From NCBI RefSeq assembly GCF_025717005.1, contig NZ_JAOVZU010000002.1:1-64000 (forward strand): a stretch of DNA of 64,000 bases, written 5' to 3'. A model generated the notes under the pieces. It ran no database searches, had not been told where the DNA came from, and was given only the letters and a program-made list of their open reading frames with translations. This DNA comes from Actinotalea endophytica. GTDB taxonomy: Bacteria; Actinomycetota; Actinomycetes; Actinomycetales; Cellulomonadaceae. A program made the translations under genes and the position numbers. Shown piece after piece: positions 38,726 through 47,188 of the stretch. Numbering within the stretch: position 1 is the first letter of the stretch; each line of letters begins with the position of its first letter.

Positions 38726-39157
38726 ATGGCGCTCGGCCCCATCGAGGTTCTCGAGATCGCGTTCCCCGGCAATCACTTCAACGGCCAGATCCTCCCCGAG
38801 CTGCAACGTCTGGTGGACACCGACGTCATCTCGGTCATCGACGGCATCTTCGTCCTCAAGGACGAGGCCGGGGAGGTCACCTTCCTCGAGTTCGACCAGC
38901 TCGACGCGAACGAGGACGCCGCCCGGCTCGCAGCCGTGGTCGACCACCTCGACGACCTGATCTCCGACGAGGACGTCGAGACGCTCGCCGAGGGTCTCGC
39001 GCCGGACAGCTCCGCGGCGATCCTCGTCATCGAGCACACCTGGGCCAAGGCGTTCCGCGACGCGATCCTCGACTCCGGAGGCATGCTCGTGGCCAACGTC
39101 CGGATCCCCGGTCTCGTCGTCGACGAGGTCCTCGACTCGCTCGCCGCCGCGGAGTGA
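38726..39157 (+). CDS. DUF6325-type protein
   Basis: 143 residues from ATG 38726 with GGAGG upstream. The sequence (ALGPIEVLEIAFPGN, VISVIDGIFVLKDEAGEV, ending in LVANVRIPGLVVDEVL) matches a small actinobacterial family found beside SHOCT proteins and related to DUF1269 membrane-associated proteins. It has no membrane helix and is acidic. Function is unknown. It is probably cotranscribed with the SHOCT gene 33 bp downstream. Confidence 0.75.
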   Translation: MALGPIEVLEIAFPGNHFNGQILPELQRLVDTDVISVIDGIFVLKDEAGEVTFLEFDQLDANEDAARLAAVVDHLDDLISDEDVETLAEGLAPDSSAAILVIEHTWAKAFRDAILDSGGMLVANVRIPGLVVDEVLDSLAAAE

Positions 39158-39190
39158 CGGCAACCCCCTCTCTCGTTGGAAGGACATGAC

Positions 39191-39568
39191 ATGCCTCGAC
39201 GCATCGGCCGACCCGGTCTGATCGGGACGATGGCCCGGACCGCGGTGATCACCGGCACCGCCTCGGCGACCGCTGGAGCGATGAACCGGCGCCAGCAGGC
39301 CAAGTACTCCGCCGCGCAGCAGGAGCAGGCCGCCCAGCAGGCAGCCTTCGAGTCGCAGGCGCAGATGGCCGAGATGCAGTCCCAGCTCGCCGCGATGCAG
39401 GCCCAGCAGCAGCTGCCTCCCGCGCCGCCCGCCCCGGCACCGGCGCCCGCGGCAGCGTCCGGCGGCGACGACCTGATGGCCAAGCTCCAGCAGCTCGCCG
39501 AGCTCAAGGCCGCAGGCGTGCTCGACGACGCCGAGTTCGCGGCGGCGAAGGCGAAGCTGCTCTCCTGA
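39191..39568 (+). CDS. SHOCT-domain protein
   Basis: 125 residues from ATG 39191 with GGAAGGA upstream (an earlier ATG at 39176 lacks one). A short Gly/Thr-rich N-terminal segment (about residues 8-28) is followed by a Gln/Ala-rich helical stretch with AQMAEMQSQLAAMQAQQQ, a Pro/Ala linker, and a C-terminal SHOCT motif (LQQLAELKAAGVLDDAEFAAAKAKLL). SHOCT modules mediate oligomerisation in small membrane-associated proteins. Pairing with a DUF6325 protein is common in actinobacteria. Confidence 0.82.
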   Translation: MPRRIGRPGLIGTMARTAVITGTASATAGAMNRRQQAKYSAAQQEQAAQQAAFESQAQMAEMQSQLAAMQAQQQLPPAPPAPAPAPAAASGGDDLMAKLQQLAELKAAGVLDDAEFAAAKAKLLS

Positions 39569-39577
39569 CCGAGCGGC

Positions 39578-40414
39578 TCAGCGGGTCGCCCAGAACGCCA
39601 CGGCCGACGCTGCCGCGACGTTGAGCGAGTCGACCCCACCGGCCATCGGGATCCGGACCACGAGGTCGGCCGCGGCGACGGTCGCGGGCTTCAGCCCGTC
39701 GCCCTCCGCGCCGAGCACGAGGGCCAGGCGCTCCGGCGGCTCGGCGGCGAGCTCGTCGAGGCTGACCGAGTCGTCGTCGAGCGCCAGCGCGGCCACCGTG
39801 AACCCGAGCTGGTGCAACAGGTCGACGCCGCCCGGCCACGGGTCGATGCGGGTCCACGGGACTTGGAACACGGTGCCCATGCTGACCCGCACGGCACGCC
39901 GGTAGAGCGGGTCGGCGCACCGCGGGGTGACCAGCACGGCGTCGACCCCGAGGGCTGCCGCGCTGCGCACGATCGCCCCGACGTTGGTGTGGTCGACGAT
40001 GTCCTCGAGCACGGCGACCCGGCGCGCGCCCGCTCCGGCCCGCGCACCGGTGACCAGGGCTTCGACGGTGGGCAGCTCGGGGCGCTGCATCGCCGCGAGC
40101 GCACCGCGGTGCACGTGGAACCCGGTGATCGCCTCGAGCACGTCGGTCTCGGCGAGGTACACCGGCACCTCGGCGCCGTCCGGGACGTCGGCGAGCATCG
40201 CCTCGACGTCGGGCAGCCAGCGCGGCGAGCACAGCACCGACCGCGCTCGGTGACCCGCCTCGAGCGCCCGGCCGAGGACGGTCGACGACTCCGCCATGTA
40301 CAGCCCTCGCTCGGGCTCGATCCGCCGTCGCAGTGCGACGTCGGTCAGGGAGACGTAGTCGGTGAGCCGCTCGTCGGCGGGGTCATCGATCGGTACCACG
40401 GGCACGCCGGGCAT
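39578..40414 (-). CDS. TrmH/SpoU-family RNA 2'-O-methyltransferase
   Basis: 278 residues. It has the N-terminal substrate-binding region (RRRIEPERGLYMAESSTVLGRALEAG) and a SPOUT catalytic domain with the three knot motifs: VLEDIVDHTNVGAIVRSAAALG (about residues 132-153), LVLGAEGDGL (about 231-240) and VRIPMAGGVDSLNVAAASAVAFW. These enzymes methylate ribose in tRNA or 23S rRNA; the exact target is not readable. Stop-to-stop distance to the SHOCT gene is 9 bp. Confidence 0.9.
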   Translation of the reverse strand: MPGVPVVPIDDPADERLTDYVSLTDVALRRRIEPERGLYMAESSTVLGRALEAGHRARSVLCSPRWLPDVEAMLADVPDGAEVPVYLAETDVLEAITGFHVHRGALAAMQRPELPTVEALVTGARAGAGARRVAVLEDIVDHTNVGAIVRSAAALGVDAVLVTPRCADPLYRRAVRVSMGTVFQVPWTRIDPWPGGVDLLHQLGFTVAALALDDDSVSLDELAAEPPERLALVLGAEGDGLKPATVAAADLVVRIPMAGGVDSLNVAAASAVAFWATR

Positions 40415-40443
40415 TCTGCCGCGCCCGAGCTACCGCTGGTGGC

Positions 40444-41028
40444 TCACCACCAGAGCCCGGGCCCGGACACGGGGCGCCAGCCGTCCGGCGGGTCCTCCCC
40501 GACCCGGCCGTCCACCACCTCGCGCAGCAGGTCCGCGTGCCCGGTGTGGCGGCCGTACTCCTCGATGAGGTCGCAGACCAGGCGGCGCAGGCTGAGGTGC
40601 TGCCCGTCCGGCCAGCTCAGGTGGACCTCCTGGTCGAGCCCGCCGTCGGCGACCGCGATGGCCATCCGGGCCCGGCTGCGCGCCACGGCACCGTCCCAGA
40701 TCGCGTAGAGCTCCTCGGGGCTGTCCGCGGCGGCGGAGACGAACTCCCAGTTCGGCACGTCGGGGTCGTACGGGCGCCAGACCGCGGGGTACGGCGCTCC
40801 GTCGAGGCGGTTCGTCGAGACGTCGTCCTCGCACAGCGCGAGGTGCTTGAGCAGCGCCCCGAGGGTGAGCGCCGACGCGCCGACGTGGGTGTCGAGCGCG
40901 GCGGCGTCCAGCCCGTCGGCCTTCCACCGGAACGTCGCGCGCAACCGGTCGAGCGCGCCGAAGAGGTGCTCGGCCTCGGTGCCGGCCACCGGCGGCTCCC
41001 ACGGGGGGACGGTCGCGTCCTGACTCAT
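40444..41028 (-). CDS. DinB-family protein (DUF664)
   Basis: 194 residues. It shows the four-helix DinB/DUF664 pattern with candidate metal ligands: LGALLKHLALCEDD (His near residue 62) and a C-terminal LVCDLIEEYGRHTGHADLLREVVDG. The last motif (EEYGRHxGHADLLRE) is typical of mycothiol-dependent or related DinB enzymes. Metal binding is likely, the reaction unknown. It follows a DinB-pentapeptide protein with ATGA overlap, so the two are translationally coupled. Confidence 0.85.
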   Translation of the reverse strand: MSQDATVPPWEPPVAGTEAEHLFGALDRLRATFRWKADGLDAAALDTHVGASALTLGALLKHLALCEDDVSTNRLDGAPYPAVWRPYDPDVPNWEFVSAAADSPEELYAIWDGAVARSRARMAIAVADGGLDQEVHLSWPDGQHLSLRRLVCDLIEEYGRHTGHADLLREVVDGRVGEDPPDGWRPVSGPGLWW

Positions 41029-41918
41029 CGCTCCTCCTGGTGACCTCGGTCGCCGTGCCGGCCCGCTGGGGCGGTTCCGCCATCCTCCGCGCCCAGGTCG
41101 ATCCCGGCACGTCGGGCCAGGACCGCCAGGTCCCGCTCGGCGAACCGCCGGTGCCACCACTCCTCGTTGAGCAGGACGTGCAGCGGCTCGGTCACCGGGA
41201 AAGCCCGGACCGGTGGCCAGCCCGGGCCTTCGACCGGGACGGTGCTGCCGGCGAGCTGCTCGTCGGTCAGCGTCGCCAGGTAGTCCCGCACGCCGGCCTG
41301 CCGGTCCGCCCGTACCGCGAGCACGTCGTCCAGGCCCGGCCGCACCGCACGGTCCCGCGGCACGCCCGGGGTGTCCGGCATCTGGTCCCAGGGCAGGTCC
41401 AGCGCGTGCCACGGACGTGGGTCGCCGAGCAGGCCGCGGCGGACCCACGAGTCGGTGACGAACAGCATGTGCCGGAGCGTCTCGATGAACGACCACTCGC
41501 CGTCCACGGACTCGTGCAGCAGGTCCGGGTCGTGCGCAGCGAGCGTCCTGGCGCGTGCGACGGTGCGGTCCCACTGCTCCTCGAGCACCGGCCAGACGGC
41601 CCGGAGACCCGCCGCCGTGGTGGGTCTCAGGAGTCCGTACTCGGGGTACCGGCGGGCCAGCTCGGCGTCCACCAGCGGCCCGATCTCCACCCCGTTGACC
41701 GTGACGTTCTCGAGCTCGCCGGTGATCTCCACGTCGAGCATCTCCACGCCACGGATCCGGCCGCCGCGCCACAGCACGTCACGCAGCTCGACACCCGAGA
41801 GGTTCGCGTCGGTGATCCGCGCGTCCCGCAGCCGGACGTCGGTGAAGGCGCTGCCGGTCAGGTCGACCCGCTCGAACCTGCTGCCGCTGAGGTCCTCGTC
41901 CCGGTGCTCGATGGCCAT
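41025..41918 (-). CDS. Pentapeptide-repeat/DinB fusion protein
   Basis: 297 residues from ATG 41918. The first 80 residues form a short pentapeptide-repeat region (DLSGSRFERVDLTGSAFTDV, ARITDANLSGVELRD). The rest is a DinB fold (EEQWDRTVARARTLA, GEWSFIETLRHMLFVTDSWVRR, VLLNEEWWHRRFAERDLAVL), with His ligands in ETLRH and EEWWHRRF. The role of the fusion is not known; DinB proteins bind metals and thiols. TACCGT (41925-41930) stands 6 nt before the ATG, indicating leaderless translation. Confidence 0.85.
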   Translation of the reverse strand: MAIEHRDEDLSGSRFERVDLTGSAFTDVRLRDARITDANLSGVELRDVLWRGGRIRGVEMLDVEITGELENVTVNGVEIGPLVDAELARRYPEYGLLRPTTAAGLRAVWPVLEEQWDRTVARARTLAAHDPDLLHESVDGEWSFIETLRHMLFVTDSWVRRGLLGDPRPWHALDLPWDQMPDTPGVPRDRAVRPGLDDVLAVRADRQAGVRDYLATLTDEQLAGSTVPVEGPGWPPVRAFPVTEPLHVLLNEEWWHRRFAERDLAVLARRAGIDLGAEDGGTAPAGRHGDRGHQEER

Positions 41919-41924
41919 GGCGGC

Positions 41925-41930
41925 ACGGTA
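41925..41930 (-). promoter_or_regulatory. -10 element of leaderless pentapeptide/DinB gene
   Basis: TACCGT on the minus strand, spacer GCCGCC, ATG at 41918. Confidence 0.5.
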
Positions 41931-41985
41931 GACGCCACCTGTGACAACGGTTCGCGATCTCTGTCACCGCGGGGACGCCACGGGC

Positions 41986-41991
41986 TACGCT
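41986..41991 (+). promoter_or_regulatory. -10 element of leaderless membrane-protein gene
   Basis: TACGCT, spacer CGATGA, ATG at 41998. It is back-to-back with the -10 at 41925-41930, so two leaderless genes share an 80-bp region. Confidence 0.5.
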
Positions 41992-41997
41992 CGATGA

Positions 41998-42390
41998 ATG
42001 GTGGTCTTCCTCATCCGCACCGGGATCTACCTCGGCTCTGCCGCGCTCGGGATCTGGGTGGCGTCGCTCCTTCTCGACGGCATGTCCGTCACGGCGACCG
42101 GTTTCGTGGTCGCGGTCCTCGTCTTCGTCGTCGCCCAGTGGATCCTGTCACCGCTGATCCTCAAGCTGACGCACAAGTACGCCAACGCCTTCATCGGCGG
42201 CGTCGGGCTCGTCTCGACGTTCGTCGCGCTGCTCGTCGCCACGCTCATCGCGAACGGCCTGACCATCGACGGTGCCGACACCTGGGTGATCGGGACGCTC
42301 GTCGTCTGGCTCGTGACGGCGCTGGCGACGCTCGTGCTCCCGATGATCTTCCTGAAGAACCGGATCGAGGAGCGCCGCGACTCGAAGTGA
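41998..42390 (+). CDS. Four-helix membrane protein (COG1950/phage-holin-IV-like)
   Basis: 130 residues with four membrane segments (VFLIRTGIYLGSAALGIWVAS, TGFVVAVLVFVVAQWIL, FIGGVGLVSTFVALLVATL, WVIGTLVVWLVTALATLVLPMIF) and a basic tail (RIEERRDSK). The second helix is followed by LSPLILKLTHK, seen in the small four-helix superfamily IV membrane proteins of actinobacteria. No function is established and no lysis genes are near, so a holin role is unlikely. Confidence 0.75.
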   Translation: MVVFLIRTGIYLGSAALGIWVASLLLDGMSVTATGFVVAVLVFVVAQWILSPLILKLTHKYANAFIGGVGLVSTFVALLVATLIANGLTIDGADTWVIGTLVVWLVTALATLVLPMIFLKNRIEERRDSK

Positions 42391-42517
42391 CCGACTCGAG
42401 CTCGCCGGCCCGGGCCTGACCCGGGCCGACCGAGCCACGACCTCCGACACCCGAGCCACGAGCACCTGAGCCGCCGCAGCGCGCGAACCGGTCGCGCCCG
42501 TCGGCAGGCGGACGTCA

Positions 42518-42552
42518 CGAGTGGGGCCGACCCCACGGGCCGGCCCCACTCG
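42518..42552. terminator. Bidirectional terminator between membrane protein and ABC exporter
   Basis: Arms CGAGTGGGGCCG (42518-42529) and CGGCCCCACTCG (42541-42552) pair perfectly over 12 bp with an 11-nt loop, placed between two convergent genes and 10 bp from the exporter stop. Confidence 0.8.
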
Positions 42553-42562
42553 ACGTCCACGC

Positions 42563-44569
42563 TCACTCGACCGGCGCGACGGCCTCCTCGAACTGCGAGC
42601 GGTAGAGCCGCGCGTACGCGCCGTCGGCCTCGAGCAGCTGGGCGTGCGAGCCCTGCTCGACGATCTGCCCGTGCTCCATCACCAGGATCACGTCGGCATC
42701 GCGGATCGTGGAGAGCCGGTGCGCGATCACGAACGACGTCCGCCCGTGCCGCAGCGCGTTCATCGCCTCCTGCACGAGCACCTCGGTGCGGGTGTCCACC
42801 GACGACGTCGCCTCGTCGAGGATCAGGATCGCCGGGTCGGCGAGGAACGCCCGCGCGATGGTCAGGAGCTGCTTCTCCCCCGCGCTGACGTTCGACCCCT
42901 CCTCGTCGATCACGGTGTCGTACCCGTCGGGCAGGTGGTGCACGAACCGGTCGACGTAGGCGGCGCGCGCGGCTGCCTCGACCTCCTCCTGCGTCGCGTC
43001 GACCCGCCCGTAGGCGATGTTGGCCGCGATCGTCCCGCCGAACAGCCAGGTGTCCTGCAGCACCATGCCGATCCGGGAACGCAGGTCCTCGCGGTCCATG
43101 GCCCGGGTGTCGACGCCGTCCAGCGTGATCCGCCCGGAGTCGACGTCGTAGAACCGCATGATGAGGTTCACCAGCGTGGTCTTGCCGGCCCCGGTCGGCC
43201 CGACGATGGCGATCGTCTGACCGGGCTCGGCGACCAGGTCGAGGTCCTCGATCAGCGGCGCGTCCTCGACGTACCGGAACGAGACGTCCTCGAACGCCAC
43301 CCGGCCGGCGACCTTCTCGATCCGGGCGGGCTCGGCGGGCTCGGGGCTCTGCTCGTCCTCGTCGAGCAGCTCGAACACCCGCTCGGCGGAGGCGACCCCG
43401 GACTGCAGCAGGTTCATCATCGACGCGACCTGCGCGATCGGCTGGGTGAACTGCCGCGAGTACTGGATGAACGCCTGGACGTCACCGATCGAGATCGCGC
43501 CCGAGGCCACCCGCAGGCCGCCGACCACGGCGATCCCGACGTAGCTGAGGTTGGACAGGAAGATCATCGACGGCTGGATCAGCCCGGAGATGAACTGCGC
43601 GCGGAACGACGCCTCGTAGAGCTTCTCGTTCTCCTCGGCGAAGGTCTTGGCGGCGGCCTGCTGGCGCCCGAAGACGGTCACCAACGAGTGGCCCGTGTAC
43701 ATCTCCTCGATGTGCGCGTTGAGCGTCCCGGTGTAGCGCCACTGGTCGACGAAGCGCGGCTGGGACCGCTTGGCGATCTGCGCGGTGACGATCGCCGACA
43801 GCGGGATCACCACGAGCGCGATGAGCGCGAGGATCCAGGAGATCCAGAACATCATCACCAGCGTGCCGACGAGCATGAGCACCGACTGCACGAGCTGGCT
43901 CAGCGTCTGCTGCATGGTCTGGGCCAGGTTGTCGATGTCGTTGGTGACCCTGGACAGCACCTCGCCACGGGTCTGCTTGTCGAAGTACGACAGCGGCAGG
44001 TTGCCGAGCTTGACCTCGACCCGCTGGCGCAGCCGGTACACGGTGCGCTGGACGAGCGCGGTGGTCAGCCAGCCCTGGGCGTACATGAAGATCGATGCCC
44101 CGACGTACAGCGCGAGCACGCCGACCAGCACCGAGCCGAGGGCGGAGAAGTCGATCCCCTGGCCCACCGTGATGTCCATCGACGAGACGAGGTCGGCGAA
44201 CTGGTTCTCCCCGGCTGCGCGCAGGGCCGCGACCACCTGGTCGGTGGTGGCGCCGTCCGGCAGGTTGCCGGCGAGCATCTTGCCGACGACGCCCTGCACG
44301 ATCACGTCGGTGGCGTGCCCCAGGACCCGCGGGCCCATCACGTTCAGCGTCACGCCGATCGCGGTGAGCAGCAGGACGACCACGATCACCGGACGTTCGG
44401 GCTTCAGCTCACCGAGCAGGCGGCGCAGGGAGCCGCCGAAGTTCATCGCCTTGGCGGTCGGCATGCCGAGGCCACCCATCGGACCGTGCCCCATCGGACC
44501 GCGGCCACGCTGCTGCTGACCGGCACCGCCGGTCGCCGGCTGACCGCCGGCAGGTCGCTCCGCGCTCAT
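42563..44569 (-). CDS. ABC exporter half-transporter, catalytic-site subunit
   Basis: 668 residues from ATG 44569, overlapping its partner by ATGA. A Gly/Pro/Met-rich N-terminal tail of about 40 residues precedes six membrane helices and an ATPase domain: Walker A VGPTGAGKTTLVNL (about residues 455-470), a degenerate signature VSAGEKQ, and Walker B ILILDEATSSVD with intact Glu. This is the pattern of the complementary subunit of heterodimeric exporters (TM287/288, LmrCD). The cargo is unknown; regulation by the adjacent TetR protein suggests drug or lipid export. Confidence 0.9.
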   Translation of the reverse strand: MSAERPAGGQPATGGAGQQQRGRGPMGHGPMGGLGMPTAKAMNFGGSLRRLLGELKPERPVIVVVLLLTAIGVTLNVMGPRVLGHATDVIVQGVVGKMLAGNLPDGATTDQVVAALRAAGENQFADLVSSMDITVGQGIDFSALGSVLVGVLALYVGASIFMYAQGWLTTALVQRTVYRLRQRVEVKLGNLPLSYFDKQTRGEVLSRVTNDIDNLAQTMQQTLSQLVQSVLMLVGTLVMMFWISWILALIALVVIPLSAIVTAQIAKRSQPRFVDQWRYTGTLNAHIEEMYTGHSLVTVFGRQQAAAKTFAEENEKLYEASFRAQFISGLIQPSMIFLSNLSYVGIAVVGGLRVASGAISIGDVQAFIQYSRQFTQPIAQVASMMNLLQSGVASAERVFELLDEDEQSPEPAEPARIEKVAGRVAFEDVSFRYVEDAPLIEDLDLVAEPGQTIAIVGPTGAGKTTLVNLIMRFYDVDSGRITLDGVDTRAMDREDLRSRIGMVLQDTWLFGGTIAANIAYGRVDATQEEVEAAARAAYVDRFVHHLPDGYDTVIDEEGSNVSAGEKQLLTIARAFLADPAILILDEATSSVDTRTEVLVQEAMNALRHGRTSFVIAHRLSTIRDADVILVMEHGQIVEQGSHAQLLEADGAYARLYRSQFEEAVAPVE

Positions 44570-46296
44570 GCTGCCTCGCTCTCGCTGATCTGGGACAGGA
44601 CGATCTCGCGGTAGGTCTCGTTGCTCGCCATGAGCTCGGCGTGGGTCCCGGTCCCGACCACCCGGCCCTCCTCGAGCACCACGATCCGCTCCGCGTGCCG
44701 GATCGTGCTGACCCGCTGGGCGACGACCAGCACGGTCGCGTCCCGGGTCTCGGGCGCCAGCGCCCGACGCAGCGCGGCGTCGGTCGCGTAGTCGAGGGCC
44801 GAGAACGAGTCGTCGAACAGGTAGATCTCGGGCTTGCGGACCAGGGCCCGGGCGATCGCCAGCCGCTGGCGCTGCCCGCCCGAGACGTTCGTGCCGCCCT
44901 GGGCGATCGGCGCCTCCAGGCCGCCCATCTCCAGCACGAAGGTCTTCGCCTGGGCGATCTCCAGCGCGTGCCACAGGTCCTCGTCGGTGGCGTCCTCGTC
45001 CCCGTAGCGCAGGTTGGACGCCACGGTGCCGCTGAACAGGAACGGCTTCTGCGGCACCAGGCCGATCCGGGTCCACAGGGCCTCGGGCGCGAGGTCCCGC
45101 ACGTCGACGCCGTCCACCAGCACGCTGCCGCCGGTCACGTCGAACAGCCGGGGCACGAGGTTGACCAGCGTGGTCTTGCCGGAGCCGGTCGACCCGATGA
45201 TCGCGGTCGTCTGGCCCGGCTCGGCGACCAGCGAGACGCCGTGCAGCACGTCCTCGTCGGCTCCCGGGTAGCCGAAGCCGACGTCCCGCAGCTCGAGGTG
45301 ACCGCGCCCGGTGACCTCGGTGACGGGGGCCATCGGCGGCACCACCGAGGACTCGGTGTCCAGGACGGCGCCGATCCGCTCGGCGCTCACCTCGGCGCGG
45401 GGCACGATCATGAACATCATCGTGGCCATCATCACGGCCATCAGGATCTGCATGATGTACTGCAGGAACGCGGTGAGCTCACCGACCTGCATGACGCCGG
45501 AGTCGATCCGGTGCCCGCCGAACCAGAGCACACCGACGCTGGTCACGTTCATGATCAGCATGACCATCGGGAACATCAGCGCCATCAGGCGACCCACCTG
45601 GATGCCGACCTGGCGCAGGTCCGCGTTGGCGACGTCGAAACGCTCCCGCTCGTGGTCGTCGCGCACGAATGCGCGGATCACCCGGATGCCGGTGATCTGC
45701 TCACGCATGATGCGGTTGATCCCGTCGATCTTGATCTGCAGCGAGCGGAACAGCGGGCGCATCCGGCTGATCGCGAAGCCGAGGGTCAGCAGCAGCACCG
45801 GGATCACCAGGAGCAGCAGACCGGACAGCTGGACGTCCTCCCGCAGCGCCATGATCACGCCGCCGACCGCCATCACCGGCGCGGCGACCATCAGGGTCAG
45901 CGCGAGCAGCACGACCATCTGGACCTGCTGGACGTCGTTGGTGCTTCGCGTGATCAGGGACGGTGCGCCGAACTTGGCCATCTCCCGCGCGGAGAACTCC
46001 TGCACCCGGCCGAACACGCCCGCGCGCAGGTCGCGGCCCACCGACATCGCGATCTGGGCACCGAAGTAGACGGCGACCATCGTCGCGACCACCTGGCCGA
46101 GCGTCACGGCGAGCATGACGCCGCCGATCCGCAGGATGTAGCCGGTGTCGCCCTGCAGCACGCCGTTGTCGATGATGTCGGCGTTGAGGCTGGGCAGGAA
46201 CAGGTTCGCGATCGCCTGGAGCAGCTGGAGGACCAGCACGAGCGACAGCGGCCCGGCGTAGGGGCGCAGATAGCTGCGCAGGAGACGGATCAGCAC
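44566..46296 (-). CDS. ABC exporter half-transporter, degenerate-site subunit
   Basis: 576 residues from GTG 46296 with GGAGG upstream; it overlaps the TetR stop by 7 bp. Six membrane helices precede the ATPase: Walker A IGSTGSGKTTLVNL, normal signature VSGGQRQRLAIARAL, but Walker B reads IYLFDDSFSALD, where Asp replaces the catalytic Glu. Together with its partner's degenerate signature this predicts one working and one degenerate ATP site. Translationally coupled to genes on both sides. Confidence 0.9.
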   Translation of the reverse strand: MLIRLLRSYLRPYAGPLSLVLVLQLLQAIANLFLPSLNADIIDNGVLQGDTGYILRIGGVMLAVTLGQVVATMVAVYFGAQIAMSVGRDLRAGVFGRVQEFSAREMAKFGAPSLITRSTNDVQQVQMVVLLALTLMVAAPVMAVGGVIMALREDVQLSGLLLLVIPVLLLTLGFAISRMRPLFRSLQIKIDGINRIMREQITGIRVIRAFVRDDHERERFDVANADLRQVGIQVGRLMALMFPMVMLIMNVTSVGVLWFGGHRIDSGVMQVGELTAFLQYIMQILMAVMMATMMFMIVPRAEVSAERIGAVLDTESSVVPPMAPVTEVTGRGHLELRDVGFGYPGADEDVLHGVSLVAEPGQTTAIIGSTGSGKTTLVNLVPRLFDVTGGSVLVDGVDVRDLAPEALWTRIGLVPQKPFLFSGTVASNLRYGDEDATDEDLWHALEIAQAKTFVLEMGGLEAPIAQGGTNVSGGQRQRLAIARALVRKPEIYLFDDSFSALDYATDAALRRALAPETRDATVLVVAQRVSTIRHAERIVVLEEGRVVGTGTHAELMASNETYREIVLSQISESEAA

Positions 46297-47066
46297 GGTG
46301 CCTCCGGGGTGTCCGGTGAGAGGGTCTGGGTGGCGGGCCGGGCACGCATGCCGTCGAGGAAGACCTCGACGACCTCGCGTCCGGTGAGCTGCTCGGTGGC
46401 GCTGAGCGGCTCGTGGAAGGACGAGGTGACGATCGAGAAGAGGATGCGCGCGCACACCTCGGGGTCGCGACGCAATTCGGCGCGGTGCGGCGTGAGCGCG
46501 TCGGCGAGCGCTCCGACGATCCGCTCGGGCGCCCGACCCGCCCGGGAGCGCAGCTGGTGAGCAGCGTGCGCGAGGCTGCCCGGGCGGTCGACGTCCTCGT
46601 GCCGGCTGAGGGCGTCGGGATCACGGATCAGCCCGGTGTGCGGGTCCTCGGCCGAGGCGCGCCGCAGCTCGTGCGCCACGCCCATCACGCTGCGGATGCC
46701 GGCGCTGCGGGTGGCGAGCACGTCGACGAGCTCGGCGAGCACGTCGTCCAGCGCGCGCTCGCCGTCCACCGCGCCGAGGGCGGCGATCACGGGGTCCGGG
46801 TCCATCGCCCGCGCGATCGCCGCGATGACCAGGGCCTTCTTGTCGTCGAAGACGCGGAAGAGGGTGCCTTCGGCCACGCCGGCGGCGTCGGCGATCTGGC
46901 GGGTCGTCAGGCCGAGCCCGTGCTCGACGAGCAGCGGGATGGTCGCGTCGATCACCGCGGCGCGTCGGTCCTCCGGGCTGAGCCTGGTCCGGGCGACGGG
47001 ATCGGCACCGCCGGCGCCCTCCGGCGCCTCCGTGCTCCCGGCGCCGACGTCATCCAGTGTTGTCAC
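46290..47066 (-). CDS. TetR-family regulator of the ABC exporter
   Basis: 258 residues from GTG 47066; a longer start at GTG 47102 would place the operator inside the coding region. The HTH reads LVEHGLGLTTRQIADAAGVAEGTLFRVFDDKKALV (about residues 45-79). The C-terminal sensor ends in VVEVFLDGMRARP. A TAGCGT -10-like hexamer lies 8 nt before GTG 47066, consistent with a nearly leaderless start. It heads an operon with two exporter subunits and probably represses it through the dyad at 47089-47104. Confidence 0.85.
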   Translation of the reverse strand: MTTLDDVGAGSTEAPEGAGGADPVARTRLSPEDRRAAVIDATIPLLVEHGLGLTTRQIADAAGVAEGTLFRVFDDKKALVIAAIARAMDPDPVIAALGAVDGERALDDVLAELVDVLATRSAGIRSVMGVAHELRRASAEDPHTGLIRDPDALSRHEDVDRPGSLAHAAHQLRSRAGRAPERIVGALADALTPHRAELRRDPEVCARILFSIVTSSFHEPLSATEQLTGREVVEVFLDGMRARPATQTLSPDTPEAPC

Positions 47067-47088
47067 GGGCGCCGACGCTACCACAGCG

Positions 47089-47104
47089 GAGTGAGTGCTC
47101 ACTC
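47089..47104. promoter_or_regulatory. TetR operator
   Basis: GAGTGAGTGCTCACTC is a perfect inverted repeat with 7-bp arms around TG, a common form for TetR exporter repressors. It lies 23-38 bp before the proposed GTG 47066 and about 85-100 bp before the divergent aldo/keto reductase, so it may control both. Confidence 0.8.
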
Positions 47105-47188
47105 ATTAGCGCCACGCGGTTTCACTTCTGGCGAACTGATCCCCGTGTCGGCAGGACGAATCGGTTCGACAGCGGTTGGCTGGGAACC

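Noticed and set aside
41998-42390. Phage holin and possible prophage remnant
   Set aside because: Only a four-helix fold is shared; no endolysin, integrase or phage structural gene lies nearby.
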